A stretch of DNA of 64,000 nt from an uncultured Bacteroides sp. Its GTDB lineage: Bacteria; Bacteroidota; Bacteroidia; Bacteroidales; Bacteroidaceae. Below the pieces are notes generated by a model. The model had not been told where the DNA came from. It saw nothing but the letters and a program-made list of their open reading frames with translations, and made no database searches. Shown one piece after another: positions 9,041 to 17,892 of this stretch; position 1 is the first letter of the stretch, and each line of letters starts with the position of its first letter. The DNA is taken from contig CALUOR010000002.1 of NCBI GenBank assembly GCA_944322285.1, forward strand, positions 1 to 64,000. The letters run 5' to 3'. The position numbers and the translations under genes are program-made.

Positions 9041-9976
9041 ATGGAAAAAGAACAAGTGAAATGCCTGATTATAGGTTCCGGTCCAGCCGGATATACGGCG
9101 GCCATTTATGCCGGACGCGCCAATCTGTCTCCCGTTATTTACGCCGGGCTGCAACCGGGCGGACAGCTCACCACAACGACAGACGTTGAAAACTTTCCCG
9201 GTTATCCACAAGGCATTGGAGGCCCTGAGCTGATGGAAGACTTGCGTAAACAAGCTGAACGTTTTGGGGCGGACATCCGTTATGGTGTGGCCACCAAAGC
9301 TGATTTGAGTCATCAACCTTACACGATAACCATTGATGGCGAGAAAGAAATTGAGGCTCAGGCAATTATCATTGCCACAGGAGCTACAGCCAAATACTTG
9401 GGATTGGAAGATGAGAAAAAGTATGCAGGCATGGGAGTCAGTGCATGCGCCACATGCGATGGCTTTTTTTATCGCAAGAAGATAGTAGCCGTAGTAGGTG
9501 GAGGCGATACGGCATGTGAGGAAGCCATATACCTAGCCGGACTTGCCAGCAAAGTGTATCTCATCGTACGCAAACCCTATCTCCGTGCTTCGAAAGTAAT
9601 GCAAGAAAGAGTGTTGAATCATGAAAAAATAGAAGTGCTGTTCGAGCACAATGCCGTAGGCCTGTTTGGCGAGGATGGTGTAGAGGGTGTGCACTTGGTG
9701 AAACGAATGGGTGAAGCCGATGAGCAACGGTATGATTTACCCATTGACGGATTCTTCCTGGCTATTGGACACAAGCCCAATTCGGACATCTTCAAGCCTT
9801 ACCTCGACACGGACGAGACGGGTTATATTCTTACCGAAGCGGGCACACCTCGTACAAAAATTCCGGGTGTGTTTGCTGCGGGTGATGTGGCCGACCCTCA
9901 TTATCGTCAGGCCATTACCGCCGCTGCAAGCGGATGTATGGCCGCCATTGAAGTAGAGCGTTATTTACAACAATAA
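9041..9976 (+). CDS. trxB: Thioredoxin-disulfide reductase
   Basis: The 311-residue flavoprotein has an N-terminal FAD-binding motif (GSGPAGYTAAIYAGRA), the redox-active CATC at residues 136-139, an NADPH-binding GGGDTACEEA motif and the C-terminal FAD motif FAAGDV. It reduces thioredoxin with NADPH in the cytoplasm. Length and motif order are those of the low-molecular-weight bacterial enzyme. It lies in the ftsK-lolA-trxB run. Confidence 0.95.
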   Translation: MEKEQVKCLIIGSGPAGYTAAIYAGRANLSPVIYAGLQPGGQLTTTTDVENFPGYPQGIGGPELMEDLRKQAERFGADIRYGVATKADLSHQPYTITIDGEKEIEAQAIIIATGATAKYLGLEDEKKYAGMGVSACATCDGFFYRKKIVAVVGGGDTACEEAIYLAGLASKVYLIVRKPYLRASKVMQERVLNHEKIEVLFEHNAVGLFGEDGVEGVHLVKRMGEADEQRYDLPIDGFFLAIGHKPNSDIFKPYLDTDETGYILTEAGTPRTKIPGVFAAGDVADPHYRQAITAAASGCMAAIEVERYLQQ

Positions 9977-9983
9977 GTATGCC

Positions 9984-11945
9984 ATGAGAAAGATTTTTAT
10001 CACACTGAGCGCCTTGCTATGTGGGGCGATAACTTTGCAAGCCCAGTCATGGAAAACCTACGAACAGACCGCACAAGGCGAATCGTATGTCCGCTATGAC
10101 TGTGTCAACTTGTTGGATAGCACCAGCGTGTCCGTGCAATCCAGCGGACAAGGTTCATTCATTATTTGCCGGGCAGTAAAGGTTCAGACAGAGGAAGGAG
10201 CCTTGCAACACCGGATATTAAAATATGACTATGACCCGTTAACGGCCGCCGCCTCCTTCAAGCGTGTCACCATCTATCATGCCGATGGGACGCAGACATC
10301 GGTAGACGTAAACCGTACCCTCGACTATGCGGCTCCGGCACGTGCCATCTATTGGGGTGCACGCCAAATCATGCTCGAACTGGGACAACTGCAACCCGGG
10401 GATATCATCGACTATGAGATAGCCAAGAAAGGATTCACATACGCCTTGTTGGCCGATGCTCCCTCTACGGGTGATGATGAGCGGTTCATCCCTCCCATGC
10501 GCGGACAATTCTATGACATCGTACCTTTCTGGAGCAGCATACCCACCGTGCGCAAAGTTTATCGGGTCAGCCTGCCCAAGGAGAAGGACCTGCAATTTCA
10601 GTTCTATCAAGGCAGTTGTGCTTCCTCCATGCGGTATGCGGATGGGGAGAAGGTTTATACGTTTGCCCTGAACGACCTGATGCCCTTCCGACGCGAGCCG
10701 AATATGGTAGACCTTTTCGATGCCGCCCCGAAGCTGATGATGTCTACCACCGCCGACTGGAAAGAGAAGTCGCGCTGGTTCTATGGCGTGAACGAAGGCT
10801 ATGGTAGTTTTGAGCCTATCCCCGAAGCGCAGAAGAAAGTAGACCAGCTGATAGCCGGTAAGAAGACGGAGATGGAAAAGATTGCCGTGCTGACCCATTG
10901 GGTGGCCGATAACATCCGTTATGCCGGTATCACCATGGGCAAAGGCGAAGGCTTCACGCTCCATAACCTGAAGATGAATTATACCGACCGTTGCGGTGTG
11001 TGCAAGGATATTGCCGGGACACTCATCGCCTTCCTGCGTATGGCGGGCTTTGAGGCTTATCCGGCTATGACCATGGCGGGAAGTCGTGTGGAGACCATTC
11101 CTGCCGACCACTTCAATCATTGTGTAGCCGTGGTGCGTTTGAGTAATGGTACACTGATGCCTTTCGACCCCACGTGGGTTCCCTTCTGCCGCGAATTGTG
11201 GAGCAGCGCCGAACAGCAACAGAACTACTTGCCCGGCACGCCCGAAGGGACAGACCTTTGCCTGACGCCCGTATCGGCTCCTGAGAACCACTATGTACGC
11301 ATCCATGCCGATAATAGGCTTTCCTCAGACGGCACGTTGAAAGGCACGTTCACCATTGAGGCCGAAGGCCAAAGCGACAGCAATATCCGCCGCATCTTCA
11401 CTATCGGCTTCCAAAGCGAATGGCAAAACTCGTTGGAACGCCAGTTACTGAACGTATCACCCAAAGCACGTCTTATCAAAGTGGACTACGGACGTTCGCC
11501 CAAAGACTATCAGAAGGCACCTATCCGCTTGACGTTCCGTTATGAGATACCGGGCTATGCCCTACAAACGGAGAATAATGCAATGCTCTTCAAGCCTTTT
11601 GTGCTGAACAACCTCTATACGCAAGTGCTCTCCTACCTGCGCATCAATACCGACTTGGAGGAGCGTGCCTACGGATTCAAGGATGCATGCTCGCGCTTGG
11701 TAGAGATGGATGAGACTTTGAGCCTCCCCGGCGGATATCGTTTGGCAGGCAAGGAGAGAGAAGACAAGACTGACGGACCGGTCGCTTCGTTCGACGGCTA
11801 TGTAAGGCAACAAGGCAACAAGTTGCTGTTGCACACTACGCTCGCCCTTAGGAAACGGGTGTATGAAGCTTCGGATTGGGACAACTTTCGCCACGCAGTG
11901 CAAATGGCCAAGAGCTACGGCAACTATATCCTCATAACCCAATAA
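9984..11945 (+). CDS. Secreted DUF3857/transglutaminase-like protein, catalytic residues present
   Basis: A 653-residue exported protein (signal peptide ending LQAQ) with an N-terminal beta-rich DUF3857 domain and a transglutaminase-like core. The core shows the catalytic Cys in GVCKDIAG (Cys340), a His in DHFNHCVAVV and an Asp in PFDPTW, so the triad seems intact. DUF3857 proteins are common in Bacteroidetes, their role is not known; periplasmic protein cross-linking or amide hydrolysis is possible. The start is 7 bp after trxB and the paralogue that lacks the triad follows 10 bp later. Confidence 0.8.
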   Translation: MRKIFITLSALLCGAITLQAQSWKTYEQTAQGESYVRYDCVNLLDSTSVSVQSSGQGSFIICRAVKVQTEEGALQHRILKYDYDPLTAAASFKRVTIYHADGTQTSVDVNRTLDYAAPARAIYWGARQIMLELGQLQPGDIIDYEIAKKGFTYALLADAPSTGDDERFIPPMRGQFYDIVPFWSSIPTVRKVYRVSLPKEKDLQFQFYQGSCASSMRYADGEKVYTFALNDLMPFRREPNMVDLFDAAPKLMMSTTADWKEKSRWFYGVNEGYGSFEPIPEAQKKVDQLIAGKKTEMEKIAVLTHWVADNIRYAGITMGKGEGFTLHNLKMNYTDRCGVCKDIAGTLIAFLRMAGFEAYPAMTMAGSRVETIPADHFNHCVAVVRLSNGTLMPFDPTWVPFCRELWSSAEQQQNYLPGTPEGTDLCLTPVSAPENHYVRIHADNRLSSDGTLKGTFTIEAEGQSDSNIRRIFTIGFQSEWQNSLERQLLNVSPKARLIKVDYGRSPKDYQKAPIRLTFRYEIPGYALQTENNAMLFKPFVLNNLYTQVLSYLRINTDLEERAYGFKDACSRLVEMDETLSLPGGYRLAGKEREDKTDGPVASFDGYVRQQGNKLLLHTTLALRKRVYEASDWDNFRHAVQMAKSYGNYILITQ

Positions 11946-11955
11946 CAAGAATGAC

Positions 11956-13566
11956 ATGAAGACTTTATACATATATCTTAGTATAATAGGCTTGCTTCTG
12001 ACTGCTTTTCCCGCACAAGCTGCTTCGGAAGCCCAATACCGTAAACTGCACAAGACGTATACCCTGCGCCCGGACGGAAGTCAGGAGATGCGTGTGCTGA
12101 AGGAGTTGACGCTCTATACCCATGCCGCCATGAACAGCCTTTATGGGGAAACGTTCATCGTGTATGACCCGCAATACCAGGAGTTGAAGATACATGATTC
12201 ATACACCCGGCAGAAAGATGGTACCATTATCCGCACGCCCGCCAATGCGTTTGTGGAAGTATTGCCGGCTAATGCCGCCAATGCCCCCGCCTATAATGGC
12301 CTGAAAGAGATGGTCGTGGTGCATACCGGATTGGAATTGGGTGCTACCATCTATTTGGATTATTCCATTATCAGCCGTCCCGGTTATCTGTCTGAATTGG
12401 ACGTATGCTGCCCGGTACGCGAACTCTCACCCATTGATGAATACATCTACCGGATAGAGATACCTGAAGACAAGACCTGTCACTACCAGCTGCTGAACGC
12501 TTCAGCTACTCCGGTTGAGACACGGCAGCAAGGCATGAAAGCCTTTACTTGGACACTGAAGAACGTACAGCCCCGTCCCTACAGCTATCCATCTCTGCAT
12601 GGAAGCCTAGGGCTGGCACAGCAGGTAGCAAGCGGCATGATGCCCGTACTCATCGCCACCACGTGGGACAACCATACTGAGGCCTTGGCGTCGCTACGGA
12701 AGCAGTTCATCCCGGGCAATATGGACATTGTGCAGGCGCAACTAAAGAAACTGACACAGAGCGTAGATGGAAATGCCAGCACCATCCACCAGGCCATTGA
12801 CCAATATATGAGCCGTCTGTACCGGAAGGCTATGTGTGGAGTGACCTTACAGGAAGCTGGTTACCGTTTGCGCCCGGCTTCGGAAGTCATACGTACTGCC
12901 TATGGTACCCAGGCCGAACTAGTTAATCTGCATCTCCAATTATTACAGCTTGCCGGCCTGCAGGCAGAAGTGGCAATGTGTGGCCTGCAAGCCTCTGTGG
13001 GCGGGTTGGCAAGTACACTGTCTATCATTGTCAAAGGCGAAGCCATATGCACGGACGCTTTGCCAGGTAATGCGGAAGCCTATCTGCAAGACTATTTGAA
13101 TGTAACCAGTCTGCAAGGTGATAAGCTATCGTTGCCCGTAACCGCATCTGCAGGAACGTCCCAAGATACCCTCATGGTGTGCAACTATCCGGTACAAACT
13201 CCTGCTGAAGGATGGCAGGTCACCACCTTACCCACACCGGCCGAGGCATTGCCGTTGATTGCCTATGCCGCTAACACCTCCATTCGCGAGAATATCCTAC
13301 TGCCGCAAACTGTAAACATCAGCCGAAAGACGTTGGTCCGTCTACCGCAAGGACTCAGCTGGAACGGAAAGGCGAATAAGACGCTCACCAACTCGTGTGG
13401 GCAAGTCACCTTCCAATACCAGCCAGAGGCCGATGGCATAGTCGTGACACAGACCCTATGCCTCAACCGTCAGCTATTGACCCCCCATATTTATAAAGAG
13501 TTCTATGCACTAATGGCCGAATGGCGAGACAATAATAACCGGACATTGGTGCTGAAGAAGCCCTAA
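11956..13566 (+). CDS. Secreted DUF3857-family paralogue, apparently inactive transglutaminase fold
   Basis: The 536-residue product has a signal peptide (cleavage after AQA) and an N-terminal DUF3857-like region similar in order to its upstream neighbour. Where the neighbour has GVCKDIAG, this protein reads GTQAELVN, so the catalytic Cys is replaced by Gln, and the His/Asp pair is not recognisable. The fold probably remains as a binding partner or structural subunit. It is 10 bp downstream of the catalytic paralogue and they are probably made together. A strong terminator follows at 13593-13646. Confidence 0.7.
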   Translation: MKTLYIYLSIIGLLLTAFPAQAASEAQYRKLHKTYTLRPDGSQEMRVLKELTLYTHAAMNSLYGETFIVYDPQYQELKIHDSYTRQKDGTIIRTPANAFVEVLPANAANAPAYNGLKEMVVVHTGLELGATIYLDYSIISRPGYLSELDVCCPVRELSPIDEYIYRIEIPEDKTCHYQLLNASATPVETRQQGMKAFTWTLKNVQPRPYSYPSLHGSLGLAQQVASGMMPVLIATTWDNHTEALASLRKQFIPGNMDIVQAQLKKLTQSVDGNASTIHQAIDQYMSRLYRKAMCGVTLQEAGYRLRPASEVIRTAYGTQAELVNLHLQLLQLAGLQAEVAMCGLQASVGGLASTLSIIVKGEAICTDALPGNAEAYLQDYLNVTSLQGDKLSLPVTASAGTSQDTLMVCNYPVQTPAEGWQVTTLPTPAEALPLIAYAANTSIRENILLPQTVNISRKTLVRLPQGLSWNGKANKTLTNSCGQVTFQYQPEADGIVVTQTLCLNRQLLTPHIYKEFYALMAEWRDNNNRTLVLKKP

Positions 13567-13592
13567 TACCCTATTGAGCGATACAAGTCGCA

Positions 13593-13646
13593 GAGGGTGT
13601 GCCGTAATGGATAATGGTTCCCATACCTACATTACGGCACACCCTC
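13593..13646. terminator. Bidirectional hairpin terminator
   Basis: A perfect 17-bp inverted repeat (arms 13593-13609 and 13630-13646, gagggtgtgccgtaatg and its complement, 20-base loop) between the converging DUF3857 and acetyltransferase genes. Confidence 0.8.
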
Positions 13647-13656
13647 ATTCATTTTA

Positions 13657-14229
13657 CTACCTATCCATGTCCATAAGTTCCCTGACGATATGGCACGGGT
13701 TGCCCACGGCCAGCACGTGTGGCGGTATATCCCGTGTCACCACACTGCCTGCGCCTATCACACTGCCTTCGCCAATGGTGACGCCCGGCAACACACACAC
13801 CTGTGCGCCTATCCACACATTGTCGCCTATAGTAATAGGGTAGGCATACTCCAACCCTTGGTTACGTTGCTTCACGTCTAGCGGATGCCCGGCTGTATAG
13901 AAACCACAATGGGGGGCAACAAACACATTGTCACCAAACGTCACCTGCGCACCGTCTAATATGACACACCCCGCATTCATATAGAAGTTCTCACCCACTT
14001 GGATGTTATACCCATAGTCGCAGTGGAAGGGCGATACTATACACACATGCTCCCCCATCTTACCCAGTAGTTGGCGAAGCAAGTTCGTACGCTCATCTAC
14101 CTGACTGGGTCGAAGGAGGTTGTATTCATACAGACGGTCGGCACAGGCCATACGTTCTGCCAGCAACTCTGCATCATAATTCGCATCATACAATAAGCAT
14201 GCATGTGCTTTCATTTTTTCTGTTACCAT
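13657..14229 (-). CDS. Sugar O-acetyltransferase, maltose/galactoside type
   Basis: The 190-residue protein begins with the short helical Mac domain (EKMKAHACLLYDANYDAELLAERM region) and continues with hexapeptide repeats forming a left-handed beta helix, including the DYGYNIQVGENFYMNAGCVI and GDNVWIGAQVCVLPGVTIGE stretches. The catalytic His is expected in APHCGFYTAGHPLD. It transfers acetyl from acetyl-CoA to a sugar hydroxyl in the cytoplasm. A TATATTTG box on the minus strand (14295-14302) may be its promoter, giving a leader of about 60 nt. Confidence 0.9.
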   Translation of the reverse strand: MVTEKMKAHACLLYDANYDAELLAERMACADRLYEYNLLRPSQVDERTNLLRQLLGKMGEHVCIVSPFHCDYGYNIQVGENFYMNAGCVILDGAQVTFGDNVFVAPHCGFYTAGHPLDVKQRNQGLEYAYPITIGDNVWIGAQVCVLPGVTIGEGSVIGAGSVVTRDIPPHVLAVGNPCHIVRELMDMDR

Positions 14230-14342
14230 TCTATCTACTATAATAAATAAGGATTAAATCGCTATGTATTCAGTGTCACAGCCCTAAGTGTATGCAAATA
14301 TAATAAAAAAATTATGCTCTATGTATCGAATAATCCGATAAA

Positions 14343-14435
14343 ATGCGTATGTTTGGCATGGCGATACCCAAGTACGATGAGCAGGGCGGCACTACCCCCG
14401 GCGGCGACGAGGAGACGGACGACCCGTTGGCCTGA
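14343..14435 (+). other. Short GC-rich 30-codon frame, unknown
   Basis: An ATG-to-TGA frame encodes 30 residues with an acidic Gly/Thr/Asp tail (KYDEQGGTTPGGDEETDD). The sharp GC rise (14370-14455) inside an otherwise AT-rich gap suggests formerly or presently coded sequence; the tail is reminiscent of the low-complexity C termini of some Bacteroides HU-like proteins. A TAA lies in frame just upstream, so any longer gene is broken. It may be a small gene or a remnant. Confidence 0.25.
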
Positions 14436-14480
14436 GCAAGGGAAACAGAGGCGGCGGGTAACATGAAATCTGCCGAATAG

Positions 14481-14512
14481 TTTGCTATATCCGATTCTTT
14501 TGCCTACTTTCG
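14481..14512 (+). promoter_or_regulatory. Promoter for the sensor-like gene
   Basis: TTTG at 14481-14484 and TACTTTCG at 14505-14512 (one mismatch to TAnnTTTG), spaced 20 bp. The start would be near 14518, giving a leader of about 70 nt containing the hairpin at 14524-14568. A longer reading frame beginning inside this promoter at 14482 is therefore unlikely to be translated from there. Confidence 0.55.
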
Positions 14513-14523
14513 CAGAACTTTTG

Positions 14524-14568
14524 AGGATGTGCCGTGATGCGGGCGTTTCGCATGACGGCACATTCCTC
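14524..14568 (+). promoter_or_regulatory. Leader hairpin, possible attenuator
   Basis: Imperfect inverted repeat (gaggatgtgccgtgatgcg paired with cgcatgacggcacattcctc) in the 5' leader, 19 bp before the ATG, followed by a short T run. The arm sequence resembles that of the terminator at 13593-13646. Confidence 0.5.
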
Positions 14569-14586
14569 ACAGAGCGATGCTTTTAT

Positions 14587-16302
14587 ATGAAACGGATCTA
14601 TTTTTTCCTCCTGCTTGTCATGTGTCTATGGCCAATGACCTTCACACATGCGGTCAACGACAAATCCATTAAGGAGCCTGCGTCCATTATAATGCCTGTG
14701 GATGATGACCATGCAGACACTGTGTTTATGGAGTCTTACCTGATGCCGGTCCTGCTACTTGTTGTCATTCTTGCCATCATGCTTGGAGTCATTGTCTATT
14801 ACCTATGGATACGACACCTGTTTCAGCATAAGGAGTTGAACCTGCTTCGCGAGCATAACAAGTTGCTGGAGAACATGCCCATGTTCTATGCCCAGGTACA
14901 TGTCATGCTCGACAAGGACGGGTTACTATCCGATATGCATCTGCTGGCCGGCAACGACCTGTTTAAGCGGATATTCCAGCCCGATGCCCAGCACAGTCGC
15001 TTGAATAGCCAGGTGTGGAAAAATGACGTTCCCTTTGTGCGGGCTGTACAGAAAGTGGTGGACGAGCAACAGTCCGTATCCTATAACTATTATATAGGGA
15101 AACCGGGCCTCAGCTATGAAGTGCTTATACGACCTGCCACACAGCCGGGAGTGATTGACATATTTGGCTCGGACACGACACGCCTACATCGGACGGAAGA
15201 CAAACTGCGGGAAGCCAACGAGAAGCTTACACTGGCCTTAGACATGGCGCACCTGGTACCTTGGCGCTGGGACCTGGAGCGACAAACCATTACTTTTGAC
15301 TCGCACTACCGCATGACTCTGCGCAGGTGGGAAAACAGGAAACGGCAGCAGGGCACACATGTGTATCCGGCATCGGAGTGTCTGGACAGTATTTGCCCAG
15401 AGGACCGAGAGCAAGTGATGCACCATTATGATGACCTTGTGTGCCGGCGGAAACGAGTGGTTACCCAGGAGTTCCGCATCACCACTTATGAGGATGGTAC
15501 CCCTATTACCAACTGGGTAGAGGTACGTGCCTTAGCGGAGAAGGCGGATGCCAACGGACAGGTAAAGCATCTGGTAGGCTCTTTGCTGGTCATAACCAAG
15601 CGGAAGAATGAGCAGCTAGAGCTGATACGTGCCAAGGAGCAAGCCGAGGAGGCCGACCGCCTAAAGTCCGCCTTTTTAGCCAATATGAGTCACGAGATAC
15701 GTACGCCCCTCAATGCCATCGTAGGATTCTCATCCATACTGACTACAACGGACAACCCCGATGAGCGTCAGGAGTACGTATCCATCATCGAGAACAATGC
15801 CAATCTGCTTTTGCAGCTGATAAATGACATACTAGACTTGGCTAAGATAGAGCATCGTGCGGAGGCTATTACGAAGGCAGTCAGCATGTTACCGCAATCC
15901 GCTTCTGCAGGCAACAGGCGTGCTACACTTTTAGTGGCTGAGGACAATGAGAGCAATTACCGACTGTTCTACTCCATTCTGCACACCCGGTATGACTTGA
16001 TACATGCCTGGAATGGACAGGAGGCTGTAGCGCTTTATGTGAAGTACCGTCCCGACTTAATACTGATGGACCTTAACATGCCTGAGATGGACGGTTATGA
16101 AGCGGTTCGCCAGATACGCAAACACTCTGCACAGGTGCCGGTAATAGCCATTACAGCGTATGCCTATGCCGTAGACGAACATAGGGTGATGAGCAACGGC
16201 TTCAACGGCTACCTATCCAAGCCGATTAATATTAGCAAACTCAACGAGATGATTGTGGATAAGTTGAATGGGAAGGGCGTATCACCTACGTCTCCTACAT
16301 AA
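14587..16302 (+). CDS. Membrane sensor with DHp and receiver domains but no ATPase domain
   Basis: From the ATG at 14587 the 571-residue protein has an N-terminal signal/anchor, a second hydrophobic segment (VLLLVVILAIMLGVIVYYLW), PAS-like sensor regions, a HisKA/DHp helix with the phospho-acceptor box (SHEIRTPLN, His369), and a C-terminal receiver (AEDNESN, phospho-acceptor Asp495 in LMDLNMPEMDG, KP motif). Only about 25 residues separate the end of DHp (DLAKIE) from the receiver; the entire HATPase_c domain with N, G1 and G2 boxes is missing, although the frame stays open. It cannot autophosphorylate by itself. It may be a phosphotransfer scaffold, a partner for another kinase, or an in-frame deletion product. 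Confidence 0.8.
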   Translation: MKRIYFFLLLVMCLWPMTFTHAVNDKSIKEPASIIMPVDDDHADTVFMESYLMPVLLLVVILAIMLGVIVYYLWIRHLFQHKELNLLREHNKLLENMPMFYAQVHVMLDKDGLLSDMHLLAGNDLFKRIFQPDAQHSRLNSQVWKNDVPFVRAVQKVVDEQQSVSYNYYIGKPGLSYEVLIRPATQPGVIDIFGSDTTRLHRTEDKLREANEKLTLALDMAHLVPWRWDLERQTITFDSHYRMTLRRWENRKRQQGTHVYPASECLDSICPEDREQVMHHYDDLVCRRKRVVTQEFRITTYEDGTPITNWVEVRALAEKADANGQVKHLVGSLLVITKRKNEQLELIRAKEQAEEADRLKSAFLANMSHEIRTPLNAIVGFSSILTTTDNPDERQEYVSIIENNANLLLQLINDILDLAKIEHRAEAITKAVSMLPQSASAGNRRATLLVAEDNESNYRLFYSILHTRYDLIHAWNGQEAVALYVKYRPDLILMDLNMPEMDGYEAVRQIRKHSAQVPVIAITAYAYAVDEHRVMSNGFNGYLSKPINISKLNEMIVDKLNGKGVSPTSPT

Positions 16303-16340
16303 GACAAGCCATGTCCCGGCATAAAAACATACGCGTTTGC

Positions 16341-16371
16341 TTTGTCTTGCGCTAGGTTTACATTATCTTTG
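16341..16371 (+). promoter_or_regulatory. Promoter of the PurF-like gene
   Basis: TTTG at 16341-16344 and TATCTTTG at 16364-16371, spaced 19 bp; a full match to the Bacteroidales housekeeping promoter. Transcription would begin near 16377, 24 bases before the ATG. Confidence 0.75.
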
Positions 16372-16400
16372 CATGCATTTTTAACTAATACGATAGTAAT

Positions 16401-17810
16401 ATGGGAGGTTTCTTCGGAACAGTAGCCAAGGAAAGTTGCGTAACCGACTTGTTCTATGGCACAGACTATAATTCACATTTAGGTACGAAACGGGGCGGCA
16501 TGGCCACGTATGATGGCGAGCAACATCGCTTCAACCGTTCTATACACAACTTGGAAAGTACCTATTTCCGCACAAAGTTTGAAGATGAACTGGACAAGTT
16601 TACCGGACGTTCGGGTATTGGTATTATCAGCGATACCGATGCCCAGCCTATCATCTTAAACTCACACTTAGGGCGTTTTGCCATTGTCACCGTTGCTAAG
16701 ATTACTAACATACAGGAGCTGGAAGAGGAGCTGTTGCAAAGTAACATGCACTTCTCTGAGCTAAGTTCCGGGCAAACGAACCAGACGGAACTAGTGGCTT
16801 TGCTCATCATTCAGGGGCGTACCTTCGTAGAGGGTATCGAGAATGTGTTCAACCACATTAAGGGGTCATGCTCCATGCTACTACTGACGGAAGATGGCAT
16901 CATAGCTGCGCGCGACAAGTGGGGACGCACGCCTATCGTCATCGGTCGGAAGGAAGGAGCCTATGCCGCTACCAGCGAGTCGAGCAGCTTCCCCAATCTG
17001 GATTACGAGGTAGAGCGCTTCCTGGGTCCCGGGGAGATTGTCCGCCTACGTGCCGATGGTGTGGAGCAGATGCGCAAGCCCAATGGGCAGATGCAGATTT
17101 GTTCTTTCTTGTGGGTGTACTACGGGTTCCCCACATCCAGCTACGAGGGACGTAATGTAGAGGAAGTGCGCTTCACTAGCGGACTAAAGATGGCCAAGAC
17201 AGATACTTCGGAGGTAGACTGTGCTTGTGGCATACCAGATTCGGGCGTAGGCATGGCATTGGGCTATGCCGAGGGCAAGGGCGTGCCTTATCACCGTGCC
17301 ATTGCCAAGTACACGCCCACCTGGCCACGCAGCTTCACGCCTAGCCGTCAGGAGATGCGTAGCTTAGTGGCTAAGATGAAACTCATACCTAACCGCTCAA
17401 TGTTACAAGGCAAACGCCTGCTCTTCTGTGACGACTCTATTGTGCGGGGCACACAGCTTAGGGACAATGTAAAGGTACTCTACGAATATGGTGCCAAGGA
17501 AGTGCACATCCGCATAGCCTGCCCTCCGTTGATATATGCCTGTCCCTTCATAGGCTTCACTGCCTCCAAAAGTCCGTTGGAACTGATTACCCGACGCATC
17601 ATTAAGGAGCTGGAGGGTGATGAGAACAAGAACTTGGAGAAGTATGCCACAACGGGGTCGCCCGAGTATAACAAACTAGTGGACATCATGCGCGAGCGTT
17701 TCGGCTTTACTTCCTTGCGTTTCAACACGTTGGAGACATTGGTAGAGTCCATCGGTCTGCCCAAGTGTAAGCTATGCACGCATTGTTTCGATGGTAGCAG
17801 TTGTTTCTGA
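16401..17810 (+). CDS. Amidophosphoribosyltransferase-like protein without the nucleophile Cys
   Basis: The 469-residue protein has the two-domain plan of PurF: an N-terminal glutaminase-type (Ntn) domain and a C-terminal phosphoribosyltransferase domain with a PRPP loop (LLFCDDSIVRGTQ) and a cysteine-containing C-terminal tail (CKLCTHCFDGSSCF). In PurF the mature protein starts with Cys followed by GI(F/V)G; here the start is MGGFFG, so the essential nucleophile is Gly. It therefore cannot release ammonia from glutamine by the usual route; it may use free ammonia, act on another substrate, or be regulatory. The start is fixed by the consensus promoter 24-60 bp upstream. Confidence 0.8.
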   Translation: MGGFFGTVAKESCVTDLFYGTDYNSHLGTKRGGMATYDGEQHRFNRSIHNLESTYFRTKFEDELDKFTGRSGIGIISDTDAQPIILNSHLGRFAIVTVAKITNIQELEEELLQSNMHFSELSSGQTNQTELVALLIIQGRTFVEGIENVFNHIKGSCSMLLLTEDGIIAARDKWGRTPIVIGRKEGAYAATSESSSFPNLDYEVERFLGPGEIVRLRADGVEQMRKPNGQMQICSFLWVYYGFPTSSYEGRNVEEVRFTSGLKMAKTDTSEVDCACGIPDSGVGMALGYAEGKGVPYHRAIAKYTPTWPRSFTPSRQEMRSLVAKMKLIPNRSMLQGKRLLFCDDSIVRGTQLRDNVKVLYEYGAKEVHIRIACPPLIYACPFIGFTASKSPLELITRRIIKELEGDENKNLEKYATTGSPEYNKLVDIMRERFGFTSLRFNTLETLVESIGLPKCKLCTHCFDGSSCF

Positions 17811-17828
17811 TTGTAAGGTATTATAGAA

Positions 17829-17874
17829 CACAAGAGCGGGTGTATCGTCGCATGATGATACACCCGCTCTTGTG
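17829..17874. terminator. Bidirectional hairpin terminator
   Basis: Perfect 18-bp arms (17829-17846 and 17857-17874, cacaagagcgggtgtatc and its complement) with a 10-base loop between the converging PurF-like and alpha-amylase genes. Confidence 0.85.
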
Positions 17875-17892
17875 GTATCTGTGTAACGCGGC

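Noticed and set aside
10239..11306. 355-codon open frame on the minus strand
   Set aside because: Antisense to the DUF3857 gene with clear signal peptide and catalytic motifs.
14319..14570. 83-codon minus-strand frame
   Set aside because: It runs through the promoter and leader hairpin of the sensor gene; no signal for translation.
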